NCBI GenBank assembly: GCA_948144175.1
Contig: CANXME010000105.1
Location: forward strand, 248,001 to 312,000
Direction of reading: 5' to 3'
Origin: Closterium sp. NIES-65
Lineage: Eukaryota; Streptophyta; Zygnematophyceae; Desmidiales; Closteriaceae
DNA: 64,000 nucleotides
Shown here in pieces: positions 39,085 through 50,675 of this stretch (position 1 is its first letter; the number at the start of each line of letters is the position of its first letter). The notes below the pieces were generated by a model. It did no database searches, was not told the DNA's origin, and worked only from the letters and a program-made list of their open reading frames with translations. Made by a program: the position numbers and the translations under genes.

Positions 39085-39424
39085 TGTCAAAATGAAAAAG
39101 TGTGTATGCAGTAGGAAAGGGGTGGGTACAAGCAGGAAAACCTAAAACTGTTGTACCCTATAGGAACTACCCCACTACAGCCTAAACAGACTATAGCATA
39201 CAAGTTTGACACACCCCCATAGGCAAAGTGGGGGAGAGCAAGGGGTCACAAGACTAGTCAAGAAAAGCAAAGCAAGCCCACGGTGGATCACAACGTCACC
39301 ACGCATTCTGAGCACAAGCAGATGGCCACAAGGCCAGTTCACATGCAGATTTATACAACAGTGATCAAAACCTAGCAAGTGAGAGCATGCAGGTATAGAT
39401 ATATAGATCACACTACAAGCAAAG

Positions 39425-42400
39425 TCAAGAAGTGAGCAAGTGAGGCAAGATAGGCACAAGGCCTAGAACAGTACAGATTCGCTGATGATCACAAGGCGGA
39501 AGTGCCTTGGTGAAGATATCAGCAGTGTTGGCCCGAGAGGCCACGTAAGCAAGACAAAGCTGACCGCACTGCTGTAACTCTCGAGCAAGAAAGTAGCGAA
39601 GGGAAATGTGCTTCGTTCTACGCTCCAGTCTGTGCTCCTGACACAAGGCCAGCATGGCCTTGTTGTCGACGTACAGAACTGGACGAGAACCAGGCGCCTC
39701 TCCCAAGCCGGTCAGCAGGTAGGTGAGCCAGCGTAACTCCTGTGCAGCCATGGCCCCTGCGTAGATCTCAGCCTCACAGCTGGAGCTGAGAACAGAAGAC
39801 GAGCGGGTAGACCGCCACGGAACAGAACCGGAGCCAAGGCTGAAGGTGCAACCCTGTGACGACCGCTGCGTAGCCAAGTCCTCAACCCAAGAAGCGTCTA
39901 CGTGACCAGTGAGAACAACTCGAGCCCGTCCTCCACGCACTAGCCCCATGCCCGACGTACTGCACAAGTAGCGCAACACCCTCTTCGCTGCAGCCATGTG
40001 CTCTGGTCGGTGTCTCCCAGGAGCAACATAGCATGCCAAGATGCTAAGAGGGTATGCAAAGTCAGGTCGAGTGCAGGTCATCAGGTACATGAGGCAGCCA
40101 ACAAGCTCTAGGTACGGGCCACTCGGCTCGACGGACTCATCCGAAGGCAGAGCTGAGAGTGAGTGGCCAGTAGACAGAGGAGTGGCCTGAGGCGAGGAGT
40201 ACGTGAAGTTGAAGCGCTGAAGGACCTGCTGCACCATGTGTGACTAAGTCAAGGTAATGGTGCGGCGTGCTCTATCCCGGGTGATCTGCAAGCCAAGATA
40301 GCTGCGCAGTTCACCCAGGTCTGTGCACGTGTGTCTCTTCTACAGCTCGGACTTAACGTGAGTGAGTCCAGCAGTGTCAACAGTGGCAAAGACCAAGTCG
40401 TCGACGTACACGAGGATGTAGAACGGTAGCAGCAAAGTGTCGGTGTGCAGAAACAGCGACGGGTCAGCAGTAGAAGGAGCAAACCCAAGAGCCGCAAGCG
40501 AAGTCCTCAGTGTGTCGTGCCACTCGCGGGGCGCCTGGCGGAGACCGTAGATTGGCCGCCGGAGGCTCCACTGGGTACCAGGAGGAAACGACCCAGTGAA
40601 GCCAGGTGGGCGGCGCAGCCAGATCTCGTCGTGCAGGCTGCCCTGCAGGAAAGCTGTGCTGAAGTCAAGAGAGTGGAGCTCGTAGTCACACTGAGCAGCG
40701 ACGTGCAGGAGAACCCAAAGAGTGGTCATCTTCGGGGTCGGGGAGAAGGTCTGGAAGAAGTCAACTCCCTGTCGCTGACTGAAGCCTCGAGCAACGTAAC
40801 GCGCCTTGAAGACAAGCGGAGAACCCGGCGGCCGCTTCACCCTGAAAATCCACATGCCACTGACGATGTTCGCCCTAGGAGGGGGAACCTTGTCGACGTA
40901 GGTGCCTATGGACTTCCCGGATGCCATCTCTGCATCTATGGCTGACAGCCACTGAGAGGAGTAGGGACCCTCTATCGCCTTTGCGTAAGAGCGCGGGGTC
41001 GGGATGTCTGGTGCATCAGGGTCCCCCTCAGGTGCAATCAGCATGGACACGAGATGAGGTACAGTGGCTGCAAAACACTCAATGTCCTCCTGCCTGTCTT
41101 CAAGGACGTCCGTGCCAAGAGCACACTCACCCCCGACGGACGGAGGACAGACAGACTCAGACTCAGCAACAAGACTCGCGGCGTAGTGTAGACGACAATG
41201 AGCAGCAAAGTCGACAAGCTCAGCAACTAAGGCAGACGCAACAATGGACTCAAAGGAAGGGTCAGTGACAACAGTGGCCAGGAGACGCGTGACAGTAGGA
41301 CTAGCAGTACAAAGAGAGTCAGACTCAGGGTCCGGGCCGTCAGCAAGGGCAGGAGGAGAGGACGCAGGAGGAGACGGTAGAGGGACACGCTGTGGAGCAG
41401 TGGACGGACAGAGTGCCATCTGGTGCGTGCTGGGGACAGGAGGAGGACGCGGACGCGGAACACGACGACTAGCGCGAGCAGTGCGAACGGGCGACGCAGG
41501 ACAAGATGCAGGCTCACGACGCTAAGCGGGACCTCCTGTCGGACCAGTGTAAGGAGAAGGAGCACGCAGTGGGGAGGCGGGCTGTATCTGCAACTGTGTC
41601 AGGACAGGCGGCAGACACTCTAAGGGAGGAGCAGGACCAGCAGGAGGCGGGAGACTAAGAACCTGCTGAAGGAGCGGAACAAAGTACGGCCGCGGCCGTG
41701 CAGCGCCTCTAGAACCAGCAGAGACAGTACCAGCACCCCCAGCGTCAGCTCCAACTCCTGCAGCACCACCAGCTCTAGCAGCGCCAACTCTAGTACCCCC
41801 AGGAGCACCAGCTCCAGCAGCACCGTCAGCGCCATCACCTCCAGCTCCAGCCCCTGCAGTACCACTAGCTCTAGCACCAGTAGCACCTCCAGTTGCTCCC
41901 GCTCCGGTAGCACCCGCACCTCCAGTAGCTCCAGCAGCACCTCCAGTCCCAGCAACTCCAGTACCGCCAGTACGAGCACCTCCAAGACTAGTGGCTCCAG
42001 CACCTCCAGCGCCAACCCCAGGGTCGGCAGCCACACCAGCACCAGTAGCTCCAGCGCCCTCAACTCCAGCTCCAGTAGTACCCCCAGCTCCTACAGCACC
42101 ACGGCGTCGGTGGCAGTACCGAGAGTACCACTCACGCAGCTGCTGGGAAGAGAGAGTGCCCCCAGACGCAGCACGGTTAGACGCAGCACCCCCACGCTCA
42201 GCACCCCCAGGCTCAGCACCCCCAGTCACAGCACCTCCAGGCTCAGCACCCCCAGGCTCAGTACCCCCAGTCTTAGTACCCCCAGTCAGAGCACCCCCAG
42301 GCTCAGCAGCCCCAGTCACAGCACCTCCAGGCTCAGCACCCCCAGTCTCAGCACCCCCAGTCTCAGTACCCCCAGTCTCAGCACCTCCAGGCTCAGCACG

Positions 42401-45400
42401 CTCAGGCTCAATACCAGGCGCAGGACCAGAGTCGACAGCTACCTTGACACGCTCGACCGGGTCTACCTGGGAAACACCTGAAGGAGCAGGACCCTGGGGA
42501 GGTAGGGGGTCTACCAAAGCAGCACCTGGCGTGAGGAAGAGCGGCGGAGGGGGATCGGGGCAGTGCGGTAGGGGAAGAGACGGTAGAAGGGAACCGACTC
42601 GTCAAACGTGACGTCCTGAGAGGGGAAGACACGGCGCGAGGTGGGGTGGTAAAACTGCCAGCCAGGCGCGTCGGGGACAAAGCCAAGGAAGACACAAGGA
42701 ACGGCGCGGGAGGAGAGCTTGCCCGCTGACGTATCGCGGACCAAGGCATGAGAACCCCAGACCCGGAACACCGACGCATCGCCAGCCTCTCCCGTCCAAC
42801 GCAGTGTCGGTGAGGTCTCCGGAACGGAGACACAGGGCCAGAGGTTGAGCTGATGCGCGGCGTACCGGACTGCAAACGGCCACAGAAAATGGGGGGCAGC
42901 CGCATGGATCAAGGAGGTACGAGCGACCTCCATGACCAAGCCAATGCGGCGCTCAGCAACCCCATTCTGCTACAGAGAGGCCGGAAGCGTGAATGTCTGC
43001 TCAATGCCCTCCCCCTGACATAAGGCTCTCAAGAGGCTGGAGGAAAACTCACCACCTCTATTAGAGTGCAGTCGTAGGACGGGAAGGTCCGTGCGAAAGC
43101 GCCTCTCCAGCTGGAGACGGGTAGTGCGGATCCAAGGAATCAAGACATCAGGGACCTCACCCTTGGTGCGCAAGGGGAAGACCGTGGTGTAACGCGTGTA
43201 GTCGTCAACTACCAGCAAAAAGTAGCGCTCTCTGCCCTATCCACGGACGCGGGCTGGGCCCCACACGTCCATGTGAAGGAACTGCAGAGGAGCCTCCGTC
43301 GAGGGGAACTCAGGGAAGTGAGGGGCGGCGCGCTGCCGCCCCTCGACACATGGAAGGCAGGGAGGGGCAGGGGACGGTGGCAGGGGAGGCAGTGACCTGG
43401 GGAGACCAGAGACAAGGTAACGGGAGTGCATGCTACGAAGGCGCTGCATCAAAGGTTGACCAAGGCGGTGGTGCCAGAGGACCATCCGGTGCGACAAGGT
43501 GCGACACGAGCAGGGGGCGGACAACTGACCTGACGCAGACGCAGACGCAGCTACCTGAGGGGACTCAGTGGTCAGTGTGTACAGGTCCGACCCCGGCTGC
43601 CGAGTGAAGGTAGTCAGGTGACGACCCGTCTGAGCACACGTGCAGTGTGTCACACGCTCATAGGCAGGGGTGAACTGGTGAACACCCGCGTCCTGGAGCG
43701 CGGAACCCGCCACCAAGTTCGTAGAGAACGAGGGGAGGTAAAGACCTAACAGTGTGCCGGACGGGACAGCAGGACAAGGGAGTGCAGTGGTGGAGGTTGC
43801 AAGGACCGGACCCCCGGAGGGGTCAGCCTGGGAGACAGCAACAGGCCTAGGGAGCTGTGCTAGGGCAGTGCGGTTGCGAAAGAAACACCGGGAAGCACTA
43901 GAGTCCAGTGTGAAGGTGTGCAGTGCCTCAGTAGACGAAGTACCTGAAGGCGTAGACTCACGAGCACCTAAAGCAGCAGGCTCACAAGCACCTAGAGCAG
44001 TAGCCTCACTAGGACCTGGGGCAGCAGACGCACTAGCACCTAGAGCGGCAGCCTCACTGGTCTCAATGCCCGGGTCGGGCGGGGCACACAGGTAACTGTC
44101 ACCCTCAACACTAATAGTCAATGCATACATGGCACTAAGGATAACATCAAAGTCAAGAGCAAAGATATCAATGTTCTTTTTAAGCAGATCAGCCCAGCGG
44201 GGCAGCTCGGAGGCGTCATGGAACTGTGCACGCCAGGCGTCGTCGAGACGGGAGAAGCAGCGCTGCTGCGTGTGGGGCCTCCCACACGTCTGACCCGCGC
44301 GGTCACTTGTGCGGATGACATACGGGCAGGTACCTCCACCCCCAGACCCCCCATGCTGAGAGTACCACTCACGAAGCTGCTGGGGCGACGGGGTCTCTCC
44401 GAGACGCTGCTGCTGGCGCTGGACACCACCGGAACCTCCACGCTGCGCCGGCCCACCCCGACCACCACCCCCGCCACCGCCACCACGCCCACTGCTGCCA
44501 CCACCACCGCCCCCACCCCGGCCACCTCCACCATCACTGCCGCCACCACCCCCGCCGCCGCCACTGGCTCCCCCAGCCCCGCCACCACCCCCACCACCGC
44601 CACCGCCCCCACCGCCGCCACCGCCTCCACCACCGCCTCCCCCGCCGTCACCCCCACCACCCTTGCCCCCCTTGCCCTTGCCGCCCTTGTGCCTCCCACT
44701 AGAAGCGGACGCAGCCCCGACTTCCTCAGCTCCAAGGTAGTCGGCGGCAGCAGCAGAGGCGAATGAGGGGAAAAGGGGGGAAGGGGAACACCCTTCGAAG
44801 AAGGGCGTGCGAGGGTCACCGCGAGAGGCACCTACAGCGACTATGCTAGCCTCAACTGCAAGCGGTGCTTCTCGAGCAGGTCAACGGTAAGCTCAGTAGG
44901 GCAGAGGGCGAGAAAGTGGTCCCTGACTGCGCGAAGAGAGTCAGGGAGACGGGTAACAAGGTGGTAGAGAGTGAGGTACATCGGCAGGGGGTTCTTGGTG
45001 AGAAATTCAGCAAGAAGGGCGGCACGGTAGCGAGTGTCACTAGTGCGGAGGTGGGTGATGAGGTCAGCGACGGTGGGAAAGGCGGACAGATCGGGGAAAA
45101 GATAGGGCAGTGAGAGACGGCCGATCGTGGCAGAGGCGGGTGAGGAGTAGCGCGCGACTACAGCATCGTACAGTCCCTTAGCCGTCTTGTGCTGGCCAAA
45201 ATGCACGCGCTCATCTAACGGCAGGTGGCTGCGAATGGCTAGGCGAGCGTGAGCGTCACGAGTCTGCCACTGAGAATGAGTTGTACTGTTAGCAGTCTCA
45301 GCATGTGCTAGAGCGGTTGCGGGCGCCTGATCATACAGCGAGATGTCGTCCTTAGCAGTGATCTGTAGGAACAGGTGCAGTTCATCGAGCCAAGCATCAA

Positions 45401-45452
45401 ACTGAATCGGACGGCCCTCAGCATCAAAAGAGAGAACGGTGGGACTAGCCAT
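39425..45452 (-). pseudogene. Copia B gag-pol, disrupted
   Basis: Same domain order as copia A, starting MASPTVLSFDAEGR near 45452. I see a frameshift after the gag domain (about 44850), a return to frame by about 44130, and a shift near 42515. Nonsense codons interrupt the integrase (about 43235 and 42965), the linker (about 41522), the RT (about 40340) and the RT/RNase H junction (about 40245). RT motif A (LDFSTAFLQG) and YVDD are conserved. It cannot make a full polyprotein. Confidence 0.93.
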
Positions 45453-45539
45453 AGGGGCAGCAGTAGCAGTAGCAGTAGTAGCAGTAGGAACAGTAGGAGC
45501 AGCAAGAACAGGAGTAGCAGCAGGAACAGGAGCAGCAGT

Positions 45540-46080
45540 TGCTGCAGGTGGGGCACAGTAGGGCAGCGCGGCTCGGTCAGGGCGGCGCGACTTGGGCAGG
45601 ACGGCGCGGCGCGGCTCGGGCAGGCAGGGCGGCGTGACGGCGTGCCTGCGCACGGTTTGCGGCTGTGCAAGGCGGCGGCCTACGTGCGGGCGGCGGCCTA
45701 CGTGGGAGCGGCGGCCTACGTGCGGGCGGCGGCCTACGAGCACGAGGCGGCGGCGCGCGGGACGGCTAGCAGGGCCGGTCGACGAGCAGTTCGCGGGCTG
45801 CGCTAGGGGCCGCGCGAGGCCGGTGCACGCTGCGCGCGGGCGGCGCTGACTGCGCGTGCGGCTAGCGGGTGGCTAGCGGGCTGCGCGCGGGCGCCTAGTA
45901 AGCCGCGCGCGGGCATCTAGCAAGCTGCGCGCGCGCGGTTCGAGGGACGGGGCGCGCGAGGGCGCACTAGCAGAGAGAGGCACACGAGGGCGCAAATAAG
46001 GCAAGGCGCACGAGGGCGCTTCTAGCGGAACGATGGGCCCATAGTAGGAAGCGGTCCTAGGTGGCTAACCTAGGCTTGTA
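45540..46080 (-). repeat. GC-rich leader of copia B
   Basis: Includes an ~18-bp unit GTGCGGGCGGCGGCCTAC repeated at about 45680-45740 and GCGCGCGGGC words. It sits between the primer site and gag, as in the related elements. Confidence 0.65.
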
Positions 46081-46212
46081 ATACCATGTCAAAATGAACA
46101 AGTGTGTATGTAGTAGGAAACGGGTGGGTACAAGTAGGAAAATTAAAACTGTTGTACCCTATAGGAACTACCCCACTACAGCCTAAACAGACTATAGCAT
46201 ATAAGTTTGACA

Positions 46213-47080
46213 GTGCATGGTACTTGCACCACAAGCGCGCATACTGGCCAAACTGACCAGCGGACTTATGTTTAAGGAGATGCAATTAATACCACTTTCT
46301 TACCAGTACATTAGATTAGGCCATCTACTTGAACAACACCAGGTTCTAACCTTTTAGATCCACATAATTTGGGAGATTTCAAAGCTCCGGCTCTGCCTTG
46401 CACCCACACATAAGCGTGCATACTGACCGAACCGACTAACGCATCATTTTCTTTGTATAAATACAGTGACTACCATATAATGCTTTTAAATTTTCCTTTA
46501 ACTTATACCATTCCCCACCCCCCTGCTAGATTCTAACCTTTTGGATCTATGTATTTCGCTAAATATAAGCATTCCAGCCGTGCATGGTACCTGCATTACA
46601 GGCGCGCATACCGACCAAAGTGACCTGCGCATTACTTATTTTTGTAGAGATGCGATTAGTGTCATTTCTTGCCAGTCCAGTAGATTAGGCCATCTACTTT
46701 AACAACACTAGGTTCCAGCCTTTTAGATCCACATAATTTTGGAGATTTCAGGGATCCAGCTCCGCCTTGTACCTACACACGACCGTGCATACTGACCGAA
46801 CCAACCAACGCATCATTTTCTCGATATAAATACAGTGAATACCATGTATTTTTTTGCATTTCCATTAAAATGTACCATTCTCCACCCCCTTCCCAGGCTC
46901 TAACCTTTTGGATCTATGTAATTTGACAAATATAGGCATTCAAGTCGTACATGGTACCTGCACTACAGGCGCGCATAGCGACCAAACTGACCAGCGTATT
47001 ACTTATATTTGTAGAGATGGAGTTAGTACCATTTTCTTGCCAGTCCGCTAAATTAGGCCATCTAATTTAACAACACTAGG
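46213..47080. repeat. 368-bp dimeric satellite, segment 2
   Basis: Resumes in register at TGGTACTTGCACCAC after copia B and ends in CTAGG, the target duplication of element D. Confidence 0.92.
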
Positions 47081-48713
47081 TGACAAAATTAGAAGAAAGA
47101 AGAGGATTGAACTAGCAGAAATGGGGATACAAATAGCAAACCCTAGAAGGGTTGTACTCGCTATAGAGCACCCCACTACAGGCTAGAACATAAGATAACA
47201 TTCTGACACACCCCCATAGCCAAAGTGGGGTGTAATCAGCAGAGCAGGCAAAGCAGTACAAGCTCAGGGTGGATCACAATGTCACCACACATTCTGAGCA
47301 CAAGTTCAAGAAGAAATAGTTTAGAGTGCACAATTATGAGGAAAGCTAGTGGTAGTCACAACGGGCAAGTAAGGAGGAGGAGAGAGAGTGAGAGGAGAGG
47401 AGATAGAAGGCGGCGGCTGAAGCTGCAGACACACGGGCAACAAGAGTGGCGAGCACAGTGGCTACCGGACTAAGCGCCCGGACTACAGGAGCAACAGGCC
47501 CCGCGGCTTAAGCAGCGGCAGACGGGCAACGGACCCACAGGCGACTGGCGCAGCGACAAGCTCACTGGGCTACCGGGATAACGCCCCGGACTACAGGTGC
47601 TGCGGACAACAAGCTGGCAGCCTCCACTCAACCTCCCGCAGACAGTCCCACCCCCCTGATACACACCCACTGCTACACCGCTAGCTCCACTCCCACGCAC
47701 CCCCCTTAAACCCTAAACCCAGTCTCCCACACATTCACCCCCCTCAGCGACAGCTGCAGCAGTGGGAGACGAAGGAGGAGGAGGAGCAAAGGGAGGAATG
47801 CACACCTGCCACCCCCATACCCGCCACGGGCGACGGGAAAAGGGGGGGAGGGGGGGGGGGGGGGGGGGTGGGCGGGGCCGCGATGATGGGGCGGCGGGGC
47901 CGCGACAGGTCGGTGGCGTGGCCGCGATGGTGGGGCGGCGGGGCCGCGTCAGGTCGGTGGCGGGGCCGCGATGGTGAGGGCGGCGGGTGGGCCGCAAAGG
48001 TAGGGCGGCGGGTGGCCGCGAAGGTAAGGCGGCGGGTGGGCCGCGAAGGTAGGGCGGCGGGTGGCCGCGACGGTAGGGCGGCGGGTGGCCGCGAAGGTAG
48101 GGCGGCGGGTGGCCGCGAAGGTAGGGCGGCGGGTGGCCGCGAAGGTAGGGCGGCGGGTGGCCGCGACGGTAGGGCGGCGGGTGGGCGCGAAGGTAGGGCG
48201 GCGGGTGGCCGCGAAGGTAGGGCGGCGGGTGGCCGCGAAGGTAGGGCGGCGGGTGGCCGCGAAGGTAGGGCGGCGGGTGGCCGCGAAGGTAGGGCAGCGG
48301 GGCTGCGACGGGTCCCCGTCGCCCGTCGCGGCGCCTCCAGAAGGCGACGCGACGAACGACGGGGCAGACGCCCGCCGCGCGCCTCGGGGCGCACAGCGGG
48401 CAGAGAACCGCCGCGCGCCTCGGGGCGCACGGCGGGCAGAAAACCGCCGCGCGCCTCGGGGCGCACGGCGGGCAGAAAACCGCCGCGCGCCTCGGGGCGC
48501 ACGGCGGGAAGGAAAAGTAGCAGCGGAAGCGAGGTGGTAACCCACCCACAGGATCGATCCAAGGGGATCGACCTGCTCTGATAGCATGAAAAAATTAGAA
48601 GAAAGAAGAGGATTGAACTAGCAGAAATGGGGATACAAATAGCAACCCTAGAAGGGTTGTACTCGCTATAGAGCACCCCACTACAGGCTAGAACATAAGA
48701 TAACATTCTGACA
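47081..48713 (-). mobile_element. Non-autonomous copia-related LTR element D (1.6 kb)
   Basis: LTRs at 47081-47208 (128 bp) and 48587-48713 (127 bp) differ by one substitution and one indel. Target duplication is CTAGG (47076-47080 and 48714-48718). The primer site TGCTATCAGAGCAGG directly follows the 5' LTR. The interior has no gag or pol. It keeps the 3' untranslated block shared with copies A-C (CACCCCCATAGxCAAAGTGG, then CTCAGGGTGGATCACAA) and a GC-rich leader. The LTR core resembles the autonomous copies, which could supply its proteins in trans. Confidence 0.9.
47840..48520. repeat. Leader minisatellites of element D
   Basis: A ~24-bp unit GGCGGCGGGTGGCCGCGAAG plus GTAG is repeated about 12 times at 47990-48300. 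It is followed by four ~42-bp units with CCGCGCGCCTCGGGGCGCAC at 48370-48510. A long G run lies near 47845-47870. Reading frames through it (RRPTFAAT... or GRREGRAAG...) are artefacts of the repeat. Confidence 0.85.
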
Positions 48714-49873
48714 CTAGGTTCTAACCTTTTAGATCAACATAATTTGAGAGCTTTCAGAGCTCCAACTTCGCCTTGTACCCACACACAAGCGTGCATACTG
48801 ACCGAACCAACCCACGCATAATTTTCTCTGTATAAATACAATGAATACCATATATTTTTCGCCTTTCCTTTTTTTATACCATTCCTCACCCCCCTGGTAG
48901 GTTCTAAGCTTTTGGATCTATGCATTTTGCCAAATATAGGCATTCTAGTCGTGCATGGTACCTGCACTACAGGCGCGCATACCGACCAAACTGACCAGCG
49001 CATTACTTGTGTTTGTATCCATTTAGTGCCATTTCTTGGTAGTCCACCTGATTAGGCCACTTACTTTAACAACACTAGGTTCTAACCTTTTAGATCCACC
49101 TAATTTGGGAGATTTCAGAGCTCCATATCTGCCGTGTACCTGCACACAAGCGTGCATACTGACCGAACCGACCCACGCATCATATTCTCTGTACATATTC
49201 AGTGAACACTATACATTTTTCGCCTTTTCTTTGGATTATACCATTCCCCACCCCCTTGCTAGGCTCTAACCTTTTGGATCTATGTAATTCACCAAATATT
49301 GGTATTCTAGTTGTGCATGGTTCCTGCACTACAGGCGCGCAATATCGACCAAACTAACCCGCGCATTATCTATGTTTGTAGAGATGCAACTTGTACCATT
49401 TTCTTGCCAGTCCACTAGATTAGCCATCTACTTTAACAACACTAGGTTCTAACCTTTTAGATCCACATAATTTGGGAGATTTCAGAGCTGTGGCTCCGCC
49501 TTGTACCTGCACACAAACGTGCATACTGACCAAACCAACCCTCGCATCATCTTCTCTATATAAATACAGTGAATGTCATATATTGTCCGCTTTTCCTTTT
49601 AACTATACCATTCTCCACCCCCCTACTAGGTTCTAACCATTTGGATCTATGTAATTTGCCGAATGCATTTCGGTCGTGCATGCTACCTGCACTACAGGCG
49701 CGCATACCTACCAAACTGACCAGCGCATACCTACATATGTTTGTAGAGATGCACTTAGTACCATTTTCTTGTCATTCCACTAGATTAGGCCACTTGAACA
49801 ACACTAGGTTCTAACCTTTTAGATCCACATATTTTGGGAGATTTCAGAGCTCTAACTCCGCCTTGTACCTGCA
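48714..49873. repeat. 368-bp dimeric satellite, segment 3
   Basis: Resumes after element D and ends within a unit at CTTGTACCTGCA. Confidence 0.92.
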
Positions 49874-50342
49874 AGGAATGGCTTCTGTGAGTCCCCGCCG
49901 TCTTGCAGCTATCGAATTCACCTACCAGCCTTCGTATCTCTCCGTAACTCTCTTTCCTGCTGTGGCTCCCTCACATCCACCTTTCCACACTCCTTTACCT
50001 CACCTCCTTCTCACACTTGCACTTGCTTTCGATACCTTCCTCCCATTCTTCCCTCCTTTACTTTTCTTCCATACATCTCTACCACACCTCTCTCGTGCAC
50101 CCCTCTCCTGTATGGGTGCCTTGACAAAACAACAAAGGCATGGTTCTGGTGGGACTCGCGGGCTCGTCTGGCACCACAGTCTTTAGCACCAAAGTATGGC
50201 CACGCGCCATTCTGCGGTCCTGAAACCCCGTGCACGCCTCGGGATTCCCCGGGTAAGCAGGGATGTACGATAGCACGTCATAGCTGGAAATCACCGCTAG
50301 AGCGCTGGCAAAGCAGGTACGATAGATCAATGTTGTGCGACT
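49874..50342. other. Unique spacer between satellite and copia C
   Basis: Pyrimidine-rich at 49920-50090. No gene or repeat was recognised. It ends in CGACT, the left target duplication of copia C. Confidence 0.5.
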
Positions 50343-50675
50343 TGAGGAACCAAACGAGAATGAAAATGACTAAGTGAAAGTTGGGTACAAGTGCAAACCC
50401 TAGAAATCTGTACCCCATATGTGTTACCCCACTATAGCCTACAGTAACTATGTCATATAAATCTGACACACCCCCATAGGCAAAGTGGGGGAGAACAAGG
50501 GGTCACAAGACCAGTCAAGCAAAGCAAAGCAAGCTCAGGGTGGATCACAAAGTCACCACACATTCCGAGCACAAGTTCAAGGCCACAAAGCTAGTTCACA
50601 TGCAGGATTACATGTATATATAAGGCTAGACAAGCAAGGGCATGTGTATATATGTATGCAACAGTACAAACAAGG

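Larger units (their letters stand above)
39085..46212 (-). mobile_element. Ty1/copia retrotransposon B, degenerate
   Basis: LTRs at 39085-39211 (127 bp) and 46087-46212 (126 bp) differ at about seven positions. Target duplication GTGCA (39080-39084 and 46213-46217) lies inside the dimeric satellite. The primer site begins TGGTATTACAAGCC. The LTR divergence and broken frame make it older than copies A and C. Confidence 0.95.

Noticed and set aside
47713-48706. Long open frames with RRPTFAATRRPTF or GHPPPYLRGHPPP repeats
   Set aside because: Translation of a 24-bp minisatellite in a non-autonomous element. Both strands are equally open.
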